Source: JBHICC01 sp046759385 (lineage in GTDB: Bacteria; Pseudomonadota; Gammaproteobacteria; Acidiferrobacterales; SPGG2). From it: a stretch of DNA of 30,402 nucleotides. The stretch's first letter is position 1. Every line of letters starts with the position of its first letter. The position numbers and the translations under genes were made by a program. The DNA lies in the NCBI GenBank assembly GCA_046759385.1, contig JBHICC010000034.1, positions 1-30,402 on the forward strand. Reading direction: 5' to 3'. This document shows, piece after piece, positions 23,478-30,402 of this stretch. The notes under the pieces are model-generated. The model worked only from the letters and a program-made list of their open reading frames with translations, was not told the DNA's origin and made no database searches.

Positions 23478-25664
23478 CTATCCTGCTGATGGCAAGCATG
23501 TCCTTATCGTTTCGTAGTCCCTGCGCAGCAAGTCTATTGTCCCGCGACCCGGCATGACCAGCTCCGCAACGTATCGCTTTAAGCTGGCAAGCTCGGTGCT
23601 TTCTCGCCATTGTGTTAGCGGTACGCCTATCCTGGCAAGCGCGTGAGCCGGGGGCATCGGTGATTTTGGTCGCCCATGTATGGGCAACTCCCACATGCTT
23701 AAACGGTAGAAAATTCGTTGTGCGCAATGCTTGAGATTCGCACTGATCTGTCGGGTGTCGCCACTCAAGAAATTCGGCGGGAATCGGTTGGCTGTCCGAT
23801 GGCATGTTCCACAAAGACGCTGGAATGTCTGCACCACACTAGGGGGGATGCCAGCAAGCTGGATCTCATCGTCCTCGGTCGCGACCGCAGGCATACTAGC
23901 GATGTGCTCGCAACAGTAATCGCCCGTACGCAACCCGAGCTGTTCAAACAGTGCTTGCATCACGCGTGTGCCTTGAAACGGTTTTGGATCGAAAACGTCC
24001 AGTTGTCCCGCCGCCGCGCGATCGGTCATTGCGGCAACGGCTGTGCGCACGCGCACAAAGTCATCGATGATTGCTAGCCGGGCACTCGCTACAAACTCGC
24101 TCTGTCGTGGCACCTGCGCAGGCAGGTGCTCGGCCCGCTTGGTCATAGCCCAGCGAAGCTCAAGGCCGGCCACGGAGTGCCCACCAGGCAATCGCGCATG
24201 CAGCCCACTGCCATTCTGTAGCACCTGCAAGTTCAGCCGCCATTGGCCGTCAGCTTGCTCAAAGCCATCATCGATCAGCTCGAGATCCCGGAGGGTGTTC
24301 ACTTCGTCGATGCCGAGCCAGTTGATCATGCCGCGTACATGGCCGTTTTTTTCGATGTACATCCAGCCGTCCATGCCGAATCCATGTTCGACCACGCCGT
24401 CTTGTTTTTCACAGCTGAACCACAAGCGATAGAGCCAGTCAGCGAGATTTTTTCCTGAGAACTTACAGCGCGTGTTCTGCACTTCGGTCGGCATTCCTGC
24501 TTTAATGCCTTCAGCGAACAGATGTTGATCCAGTCCACGGACATCTGCTGCTGCGAGATGTTCCGCGAGTCCCGTGATCGCGTGATTGACATCGCGCGGC
24601 CGTGACAACGACCAAACTTCAAGCGGCGGACGCGGGTTCAGCGGGTCGAATTCTGATGAAATAGCGGCACCGCTGCTCAAGGGGTTACGATTGGCAATTT
24701 CGGCGCTCGAGATCGCAAGGCCAGCAGGCCAGTATTCTTTCCAATTCTCCTTAAGAATTTTCAGAAAATCGTCGTTGTAGTGGCTCGCGCGTTCATCGAA
24801 AAACCGATATCCGCTGAGGCGATACTGGAGAATCGAAGTAAACATACTCGCACGACAACGGATTGCTAACGGCGAGTTGTTGTGACGACAACCTTCGCGC
24901 CAGATCAATTGATGTGCTGAGAACAAATTGGCACGCTCGATCGATGCGCTAATGGCGATTGCTGGCACGAAGGTCCGGTTGACAGGCGCTCCGTAAAAGG
25001 CTTGGCGTTCGTGAAGAAGGCGCTTGGCAATCTCGGGGTTGGAATCTGTTTCGTCCCATAGTTGCGTGGGAAAGATCGGTCCACCGTTCTGGTGGCACCC
25101 TATGCAAAGCGGCCTGTTCGCATACAACACTCTCGGTGCGAGCCCCGGACCATAGTCGCGTACTACCTGAAACTCGAAGCGACCTGCGGCGTCGTTGTAG
25201 CTAATGACTTCGATGATATTGGCTTTTTCCTGATAGCCGAGGTAGAGCCGATCTCTTAACGACCACCTGACATTCCCCTTTGGCAACGCCTCGGTGTTGA
25301 CCGCGACGATAACACGCGGGTACTTAAAGTAGTCCGGTGCAGCGGCGTAGCGCTGAAGAGACCGGCCAAGCGGAATCAAAACCCGGTTTCGGCGCGAGGT
25401 TCCGCCCGAGCCAACCTGCGGCAAGTAGCTGTCTACTTGTCTAACGAGAGCCTCAAACGGATAGGGTATCCGGTAGATGCGTTTACCCGCTTGCTCGACG
25501 GTGAACAGGAAATCGAATAGCGAACGCCCGGCAGGTGGGCGATTCGCGCCAGGCGCGTGTGGGTTAACTACCCATGTGGGCCTTGGCTTAGTATCCGCGT
25601 TCGCTGCTAGCGACGCTGAAACGGCAAGCAGGATTAACACAAGCATTTGAATGAAGCGAGACAC
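23478..25664 (-). CDS. Exported protein with two CxxCH haem motifs
   Basis: This 728-residue protein starts with a signal peptide (MLVLILLAVSASLAANA). It has two c-type haem motifs: CIGCH at residues 187-191 and CGTCH at 618-622. A SPMPPAH segment near residue 670 offers a Met axial ligand for the second haem. The stretches between are mixed alpha/beta without a familiar fold. A periplasmic redox protein or peroxidase-like enzyme is likely, but I do not recognise the family. The start is a GTG at 25664 with no clear ribosome binding site. An ATG at 25646 would trim six residues and keep the signal. It is on the same strand as the PhyH gene, about 90 bp upstream of it. Confidence 0.75.
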   Translation of the reverse strand: MSRFIQMLVLILLAVSASLAANADTKPRPTWVVNPHAPGANRPPAGRSLFDFLFTVEQAGKRIYRIPYPFEALVRQVDSYLPQVGSGGTSRRNRVLIPLGRSLQRYAAAPDYFKYPRVIVAVNTEALPKGNVRWSLRDRLYLGYQEKANIIEVISYNDAAGRFEFQVVRDYGPGLAPRVLYANRPLCIGCHQNGGPIFPTQLWDETDSNPEIAKRLLHERQAFYGAPVNRTFVPAIAISASIERANLFSAHQLIWREGCRHNNSPLAIRCRASMFTSILQYRLSGYRFFDERASHYNDDFLKILKENWKEYWPAGLAISSAEIANRNPLSSGAAISSEFDPLNPRPPLEVWSLSRPRDVNHAITGLAEHLAAADVRGLDQHLFAEGIKAGMPTEVQNTRCKFSGKNLADWLYRLWFSCEKQDGVVEHGFGMDGWMYIEKNGHVRGMINWLGIDEVNTLRDLELIDDGFEQADGQWRLNLQVLQNGSGLHARLPGGHSVAGLELRWAMTKRAEHLPAQVPRQSEFVASARLAIIDDFVRVRTAVAAMTDRAAAGQLDVFDPKPFQGTRVMQALFEQLGLRTGDYCCEHIASMPAVATEDDEIQLAGIPPSVVQTFQRLCGTCHRTANRFPPNFLSGDTRQISANLKHCAQRIFYRLSMWELPIHGRPKSPMPPAHALARIGVPLTQWRESTELASLKRYVAELVMPGRGTIDLLRRDYETIRTCLPSAG

Positions 25665-25745
25665 GGAATTGACTACCGATGTAACGGCTTAGCGTATCGG
25701 TCGAGACAACTGCATGCTTGGCTTGACGGCCAAGGCATCGTGAAA

Positions 25746-26141
25746 TCAGGGTCTGCGAGCGACCAGATCGATTTCCACCCGCCCGCCACCAGCAAGCGCT
25801 GTAACACCGACACAGGTGCGCGCCGGACGTTTGTTTGTCGGAAAGTAGGACGCATACACCTGGTTTGCCTTTTCGTAATCCTCTTCGAAGTGCGTGAGAA
25901 ATACACGTGCAGCAACGACATTCTCCAAACCAGCCGTCACACCGGCTAGTACCGTTTGTAGATTCTGCATCACTTTATGGGTTTGCGCCTCGATCCCATC
26001 TCGCAGCGCCGCGAGGTCGTTACCGACACCGGTCGCAAGCTGCCCGGTGACGAAAAGCCACCCGTCAATCTCAACCACGTGGCTATACGGGGCGACGGGT
26101 GTCGGCGCGCCGCTGATCATATGAAAGATGGGAGTCCCCAT
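25746..26141 (-). CDS. RidA-family protein
   Basis: This 131-residue protein matches the RidA/YjgF/UK114 family. It has APYSHVVEIDGWLFVTGQLA near the N-terminus, the MQNLQTVLAGVTAGLENVVAARVFL helix-strand block, and RPARTCVGV with the Arg that binds the substrate carboxylate. It closes with the Glu of VEIDLVA. RidA enzymes deaminate reactive enamines and imines such as 2-aminoacrylate. A Ser-Gly insert replaces the usual N-terminal spacing, so subfamily is uncertain. It begins 4 bp after the universal stress protein gene, so the two form an operon. Confidence 0.88.
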   Translation of the reverse strand: MGTPIFHMISGAPTPVAPYSHVVEIDGWLFVTGQLATGVGNDLAALRDGIEAQTHKVMQNLQTVLAGVTAGLENVVAARVFLTHFEEDYEKANQVYASYFPTNKRPARTCVGVTALAGGGRVEIDLVARRP

Positions 26142-26145
26142 CGGG

Positions 26146-26997
26146 CTAGTGCGCCATAAATACCGGTAGCTCAGCGGCGGAAAGAATATGTTGCGTTGTA
26201 CCGCCGAAGATAAGCTGCCGTAGCCGGCTGTGTGTGAACGCCCCTTTCAGCAACAAGTCCGCTCCCAAGGCATGGCATTCCTCCAGCAGTGCCACACCGG
26301 TGGTACGATCGTTCGGCTCGACTAATTTTGCCTCGGCCTTTATGCCGTTGCGGGCTAGATGCGCTGCGACTTGGTCTCCGGCGGGACCGGGGACGGTACC
26401 GCCTTCAACGGTGATCACAACGACCTTGGTTGCATTGTTCAAGAAGGGCATTCCCATAGCGATTGTGCGCGCAGTTTCCGTGCTGCCGTTCCAAGCCACG
26501 ACGACGGTCTCGCCTATCTTCTTTGGCGCCGCTGGCGGGGCGACGAGCACTGGACGACCGCTCTCAAACAGCGCCGCCTCACACATGGCATTACGATCGA
26601 CGGACGACTGTTTTGTCGCGCAGCCGATGATAATCAGGTCGAACAGGCGTCCGTAGTCGCCAACGATCTGACCCTCGAGGCCCTCGACTTCGCGCCAGCC
26701 GGCGGAGGGCTGGTCGATACCCGAGGAAATCCCGTCAAACGGAACATTCTTTTCGTTCATGAACTGGCTGAATCGTTCCCTAGCGCCCTCGGCCACACGC
26801 CGACCTTCTTCCGCCAGTTGCGTAAGATACTCACCCGGTATCGTGATTCCCTCGCCTGCGATAATCGGCGGCGGCTGCCTAACGAAGAGACCTTCGATGT
26901 AGCTCCCGAATTGCGAAGCGACCAGGTATGCTGTCTCGAGAGCGGTTTGGGCTCCTTCGTTACCGTGAAACGGCAAGAGTAATGTCTTCATCGTCAT
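26146..26997 (-). CDS. Universal stress protein, tandem Usp domains
   Basis: This 283-residue protein holds two Usp folds. The first (about 1-155) opens MKTLLLPFHGNEGAQTALETA and ends VLVAPP. The second (about 160-283) opens ETVVVAWNGSTETARTIAMG and ends KGAFTHSRLRQLIFGGTTQHILSAAELPVFMAH. The Gly-rich loop in the second domain fits ATP binding. The first domain lacks a matching loop, so only one site may be functional. The ATG at 26997 has GGAGGG 6 bp upstream. It is the first gene of the operon with RidA and is divergent from the DMT exporter. A stress-response role is expected from the family, and the signal is not known. Confidence 0.88.
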   Translation of the reverse strand: MTMKTLLLPFHGNEGAQTALETAYLVASQFGSYIEGLFVRQPPPIIAGEGITIPGEYLTQLAEEGRRVAEGARERFSQFMNEKNVPFDGISSGIDQPSAGWREVEGLEGQIVGDYGRLFDLIIIGCATKQSSVDRNAMCEAALFESGRPVLVAPPAAPKKIGETVVVAWNGSTETARTIAMGMPFLNNATKVVVITVEGGTVPGPAGDQVAAHLARNGIKAEAKLVEPNDRTTGVALLEECHALGADLLLKGAFTHSRLRQLIFGGTTQHILSAAELPVFMAH

Positions 26998-27169
26998 CGG
27001 AACCCTCCAAGCTTTGCCCGGATCGTTGCATTAGATTAACACCGACATCGAGGAAGGGCCATCAGGGATGACTGGTCGTGTTGGAGAAACGCCTCGCCCC
27101 CGTCATGCGCCAACGTAGTAAAAGCCTTATCATTCTTAGGATCTATGTCGTATTTTCTGGAGTCGGCCT

Positions 27170-28132
27170 TTGTCACGCGCACGAGACGCTCTCCGACGAG
27201 CGCTCGCCAATAGAACATCACCGTTTCTGGGCATCGCCGTTATGGTGGCATCCACGATCGCATTCGCGGGCATGCACGCTGGAGTGCGTTACCTCTCGGT
27301 TAAAGAACAGCTTCATCCATTTGAAATCGCCTTCTTTCGGAACTTTTTTGGCTTGCTCGCACTCGCCCCCTGGTTTATACGCCAGGGTTTAGCGCCTTTG
27401 CGCACGCAGCGGTTAAGTCTGCATGTCGTGCGCGCATTGATCAACGTCGTTGCGATGCTAGCGTTTTTCATGGGATTAAGTCTCACGCCGATCGCACAGG
27501 TCCAGGCGCTTGGCTTCACCGCACCTTTGTGGGCGACACTGCTGGCTATTTTTTTTCTCCGTGAGAAAGTCTTAGTTTGGCGTTGGTCTGCGTTGATAAT
27601 TGGTTTTATCGGTGCGCTGATCATCATTCGTCCAGGGATCAAGGCTGTTGATCTCGGATCATTGTTGGTTTTAGCATCCGCCGCCACGTGGGCTTGCGCC
27701 ATCATTATTATTAAGATGCTCTCCCGCACCGATTCGTCCGTCACAATAACCGCGTACATGGTGCTACTGATGACACCGTTGTCACTGATCCCGGCAGCAT
27801 TTTTCTGGCAATGGCCAACTGCGGAACAGTTCGTATGGCTCGCCTTCATCGGACTCTCAGGTACCTTAGCTCAAATGGCAATGACACAGGCCTTCCGTAT
27901 GGCCGATGCCACGGCGGTACTGCCACTCGATTTTATGAAGCTGATTTGGGGTGCGATGATCGGCTATGCGCTTTTCGGCGAGGTCCCCGACGCGGGAATA
28001 TGGATCGGCGGCGCAACGGTCTTTGCGGCTGCGACCTACATTGCCTACCGCGAGAGCCAGATCAGGACGGGTCTGGAAGATCTAGAGAAAACTAGGGCGA
28101 GCGCGATACCCTCACGGTCGAAAACCCCGTGA
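27170..28132 (+). CDS. DMT-superfamily transporter (EamA domains)
   Basis: This protein of about 320 residues has ten predicted membrane helices in two EamA repeats. The first repeat begins FLGIAVMVASTIAFAGMHAGVRYLS and includes FEIAFFRNFFGLLALAPWF. The second begins LVLASAATWACAIIIIKMLSR and includes the AQMAMTQAFRMADATAVLPLDFMKLIWG block. The likely role is export of a small metabolite or amino acid. The start is probably the TTG at 27170 with GGAG upstream. An ATG at 27242 would remove part of helix 1 and is less likely. Its stop lies 15 bp from the convergent next gene. Confidence 0.88.
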   Translation: MSRARDALRRALANRTSPFLGIAVMVASTIAFAGMHAGVRYLSVKEQLHPFEIAFFRNFFGLLALAPWFIRQGLAPLRTQRLSLHVVRALINVVAMLAFFMGLSLTPIAQVQALGFTAPLWATLLAIFFLREKVLVWRWSALIIGFIGALIIIRPGIKAVDLGSLLVLASAATWACAIIIIKMLSRTDSSVTITAYMVLLMTPLSLIPAAFFWQWPTAEQFVWLAFIGLSGTLAQMAMTQAFRMADATAVLPLDFMKLIWGAMIGYALFGEVPDAGIWIGGATVFAAATYIAYRESQIRTGLEDLEKTRASAIPSRSKTP

Positions 28133-28147
28133 CCGACAACGAAGCGA

Positions 28148-29026
28148 TTATGCCTCGTCTTCGTCGGCGTGCGAGCGTTGTAGCTCGAGCTGAAGCGCAC
28201 GCTCCCGACGCTTCGCCTCGACGTATTCCTCGCGCTCCATATGATGTAACTGGCGATGGTATTGCTCAGTCAAGTCGAACCAATGACCAATGCGTGCCTC
28301 GAATCGACCATTCAACGGCAAATGCTGCGTGTCCAGGAGCGCTTTTAGGGCCAAGTAGCAACGCATGACGTTGCGTTCCATGAGCCCCTGCCGGCCTCTG
28401 ACGTAGATGGGTTTCCCCGTTTTATCTAATCGGATAATGCTGAACCCGATTTCGTTACGTCCCCATGTAGCAAGATAAGCAGCGACCGCGGCTCTGCTTA
28501 GTAGTTTCGGGCGAAAGGAAGCATTAATTGTAATGCGGGTCTGATGTAGTACAGGCTTGGCTTCGAGCTCAATGCGGAAATCTTTGGTGTTGAGTGGCCC
28601 GCGGGGGGCGTGCAGTCGCACTTTTAGATAATTGTTATCCAGCGCCTGCACGTGGTAGCGGTAATCTAGGGCCGGCGAACGGCGAGCGGCCTTGCGTCCA
28701 ACGTAGAACCTAAGACGTGCTTGCTTAGCTTGGTAATAATAAGTGCAAGCTTTCACGTAGTAGTGCAACGGCACAAACTCGCACCAGTTCCCCGGTGCTG
28801 CCAACGCGGTAGACACCGTTGCAAATCGATGGTCCAGGACGCCATCGATCTCCACGTGGACAGCGCCATCGCGTTCCTCAGACATCATTCGGATGGGCAG
28901 GTGAACGCTAGGGGCCACGGCGCCCTCGACGTTCGGCGCGGCGGACGATAGCACGACCGCGTTGCCCAAGGACTGCATGGGAAACGCGGTGCAAACGACG
29001 AGAACGAGGGTCCAGAACCGGTACAT
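28148..29026 (-). CDS. Exported protein of unknown function, possibly START-like
   Basis: This protein of about 292 residues starts at ATG 29026 with a signal peptide (FWTLVLVVCTAFPMQSLGNA). A TTG start at 29044 would add six residues, and neither has a clear ribosome binding site. The mature region includes APGNWCEFVPLHYYVKACTYY, a long alternating beta-rich middle, and IGFSIIRLDKTGKPIYVRGRQGLMERNVMRCYLALKALLD. The pattern reminds me of START/SRPBCC lipid-binding proteins, but the resemblance is weak. The C-terminus is a charged helix rich in Glu and Arg (HHMEREEYVEAKRRERALQL). Function and partners are unknown. Confidence 0.65.
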   Translation of the reverse strand: MYRFWTLVLVVCTAFPMQSLGNAVVLSSAAPNVEGAVAPSVHLPIRMMSEERDGAVHVEIDGVLDHRFATVSTALAAPGNWCEFVPLHYYVKACTYYYQAKQARLRFYVGRKAARRSPALDYRYHVQALDNNYLKVRLHAPRGPLNTKDFRIELEAKPVLHQTRITINASFRPKLLSRAAVAAYLATWGRNEIGFSIIRLDKTGKPIYVRGRQGLMERNVMRCYLALKALLDTQHLPLNGRFEARIGHWFDLTEQYHRQLHHMEREEYVEAKRRERALQLELQRSHADEDEA

Positions 29027-29397
29027 GCTGGAGAGACGATGCAATAGCCGTACCAGCCATTTCTATACTAAAACTCAAGCACTTATGACGCCTCGGGCGC
29101 GCCTGGCGACACCCAACGTCGCAAATAGGTAGGCGAGCCGGTGATCGTATCGCACGGCAGGAGCGCGAACGGTGAATGCTGTTCCGGGAAGTGCAGAAAC
29201 GGAAAGTGTGTCGGCGAAAGCGTCGGCGCAAGCAGCGTGTTAATAGGGAGTCAAACCAATCCATTGCGAATGGCCGCGAGGAATATTTGTCCGCTGGTTC
29301 GTTCTTTTTCCTCGGCGGCCTTACAGGAGAACGTCAGTTGGTAAGATGGGGCGGCGCAGAAAAAGCTAAAGAGCCGCTTTATTGTTTTCATTACCCA

Positions 29398-29422
29398 CCC
29401 CGCCTTGTGCGGGGATTTTTTT
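29398..29422 (+). terminator. Rho-independent terminator without an upstream plus-strand gene
   Basis: CCCCGC-CTTGT-GCGGGG forms a perfect 6-bp GC stem with a 5-base loop, followed by A and seven Ts. The T run is only on the plus strand, so it stops plus-strand transcripts. No plus-strand coding gene lies between it and 28132. Confidence 0.8.
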
Positions 29423-29648
29423 GTCTGGTGACGAGAGAACAATTCTAATCTGCCTTGGGAATATCGGCGGCTGTATAAATCTCAGTAGTGTTTTTAACTC
29501 AGTTGCTTATTGCCGGTTTGTGACCTTGAGTCTTAACCCCCAGTCAGCGGAAAGCTTACAGTTCACTTGTGATTTTCGCATTAGTTGCGGACAATGCTTG
29601 GAAGGACGACGTGGAGGGGCAATAAAAAGGCTCCACGGAAGCGCCAAA

Positions 29649-29666
29649 TACGGGGTTAGCCCCGTA
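29649..29666. repeat. 7-bp GC-rich hairpin with TTAG loop
   Basis: TACGGGG-TTAG-CCCCGTA is a perfect 7-bp stem, 103 bp upstream of the GIY-YIG gene. It could be a leader hairpin or a protein or recombinase site. There is no adequate T run for a terminator. Confidence 0.5.
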
Positions 29667-29769
29667 CCTGCCCATTTTTCCTGGAACGGACAATCCTCAT
29701 CGCTACTACCCGAACCACCGTTAAGGCGGGCGCGGCACCGCGATCGCTTTAAAGAGCGGGAGGAACCTC

Positions 29770-30057
29770 ATGAACACGGCAAAACCGATCATATATGGGT
29801 TGGCATGTCCAAAAAGTAAGCAGCTCAAGTACGTCGGCACCACGACCCAAACGCTAACGGTACAACTCAGTAAGCATTTACGGGATGACTCTAGTCATCC
29901 CCTTGTCGCTTGGCTCAGAAATCTCCACAGGTGGGGCTTGGTCCCTGAAATCTTCGAGATCGAGCGCGTAGCCCCCGGTGATGACTGGCATGAGCTGGAG
30001 CAGTTTTGGAGGACTTACTTTAGAGGAATCGGGGCAGCTCTACTGAAAGATAGCTGA
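29770..30057 (+). CDS. Small GIY-YIG-like nuclease-family protein
   Basis: This 95-residue protein has a GIY-YIG-like layout: PIIYGLACPKSKQLKYVGTTTQTL with IYG (8-10) and YVG (21-23) as the two strand motifs. His36 is in the following helix. A Trp-Leu turn comes next, and the metal-binding Glu lies in HELEQFWRTYF (about residue 77). The usual Arg after the YIG strand appears to be Gln32 here, so catalysis may be impaired. The size fits a single GIY-YIG domain with no DNA-binding extension. The ATG follows GGGAGGAACCTC. It lies alone near the lipoprotein gene. Such small genes are common in phage and cassette DNA, but no such element is proven here. Confidence 0.72.
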   Translation: MNTAKPIIYGLACPKSKQLKYVGTTTQTLTVQLSKHLRDDSSHPLVAWLRNLHRWGLVPEIFEIERVAPGDDWHELEQFWRTYFRGIGAALLKDS

Positions 30058-30109
30058 AAGGATTGAAAATCGGCTGTCTAATGGGGAGCTAGCGCCCTTG
30101 AAGGTGGGA

Positions 30110-30402
30110 ATGGGTAGATGGGCAGTGGTTGCTGTCCCTCTTTTAGCCGGGTGTGGCTCCTCCGGCGACGATGACCAATGCACAGAGCAATACAGCACAT
30201 CCTCAGTTCAGGTGGGCGCGTCTGGCTTGATGCTGGAGCCGTCTAGCAATATGCACGTGACGTTCCCCCAGATCGAGCAGTTCTATCGGGAGACCGAGGA
30301 GTGCACGGGCGTGGTCGCGACCGGCCCTATTGTGTCGTTTGAGAACTTCAACGGCCCCATGGGGGTCATCAGCGTGGGCACTCAGCATGTGCGGGTCAAC
30401 AC
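30110..30402 (+). CDS. Lipoprotein, N-terminal part (cut by window end)
   Basis: An ATG at 30110 opens a frame that runs unbroken to the window edge (97 codons). It encodes a short lipoprotein signal with lipobox LLAGC, followed by SSGDDDQC. The mature part reads VQVGASGLMLEPSSNMHVTF and continues with FYRETEECTGVVATGP. AAGGTGG precedes the start. Two cysteines in the mature part (about 36 and 75) could pair. The family is not recognised, and the 3' end is missing. Confidence 0.65.
   Translation, partial: MGRWAVVAVPLLAGCGSSGDDDQCTEQYSTSSVQVGASGLMLEPSSNMHVTFPQIEQFYRETEECTGVVATGPIVSFENFNGPMGVISVGTQHVRVN

Larger units (their letters stand above)
29045..29769. other. Long intergenic region with hairpins, no convincing gene
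   Basis: About 725 bp carry no ORF with a credible start or family. The stretch holds a GCGGC/GCCGC hairpin followed by T-rich sequence (29351-29385), a strong plus-strand terminator (29398-29422) and a 7-bp GC hairpin (29649-29666). No tRNA was seen. The region may hold a small RNA or decayed accessory DNA. Confidence 0.5.

Noticed and set aside
29531..29662. Possible integron attC-like site (CTTAAC at the left, GTTAGCC at the right)
   Set aside because: Only 7 bp of outer complementarity exist, the inner boxes do not pair, and no second site follows the GIY-YIG gene.
29382..29819. 145-codon plus-strand frame overlapping the terminator and GIY-YIG start
   Set aside because: It runs through the terminator hairpin, has no recognisable domain or ribosome binding site, and overlaps a better-supported gene.

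Overview
The window looks like chromosome from a moderately GC-rich Gram-negative bacterium, most likely a gammaproteobacterium. The reasons are a YejM/PbgA-type inner-membrane protein, outer-membrane barrels, lipobox lipoproteins, DUF4136 and DUF3313 envelope proteins, and a REP-associated tyrosine transposase with matching REP-type palindromes. The species cannot be named from this sequence. There is no tRNA, rRNA or CRISPR array that I can see.

Layout. 1-1246: the tail of an HdeD-like membrane protein gene, then a DUF4344 metallopeptidase gene whose last 75 bp recur downstream of a small REP-type palindromic element. 1263-5762: minus-strand envelope genes, namely a DUF3313 protein and four tandem paralogous beta-barrel proteins. 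6088-7434: a DUF4136 protein and a complete REP-transposase element. 7481-9736: two divergent patatin-like phospholipases, one a lipoprotein and one apparently cytosolic.

9752-16342 (minus strand) is the most distinctive block. Transcription would run: LicC/PntC-type cytidylyltransferase, small exported YLDP membrane protein, CDP-glycerol glycerophosphotransferase-like enzyme, YejM-like alkaline-phosphatase-superfamily membrane protein, YidC-like insertase with Lys in place of the conserved groove Arg, then a PhnY-like Fe(II)/2-oxoglutarate dioxygenase. The first five genes are packed with gaps of about 1 to 107 bp. I read this as a candidate teichoic-acid-like or phosphonate/phospho-alcohol envelope-modification pathway in a Gram-negative, which is inference.

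16637-19625: a small orphan protein, a LysR regulator divergent from a DUF1127 gene, and a MATE transporter. 19721-23389 (minus strand): a tight operon of an EctD-like PhyH dioxygenase, a divergent SHMT paralogue with altered active-site residues, a DUF4743 Nudix hydrolase (family linked to damaged thiamine diphosphate) and a HAD hydrolase, with two ATGA stop/start overlaps. 23478-25664: an exported protein with two CxxCH haem motifs. 25746-28132: RidA and a double-domain universal stress protein (minus), then a DMT exporter (plus). 28148-29026: an exported protein of unknown function.

29045-30402 is different in character: a long non-coding stretch with an orphan plus-strand terminator and a GC hairpin, a small GIY-YIG-like protein with altered motifs, and the start of a lipoprotein gene cut by the window edge. 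This may be an accessory region.
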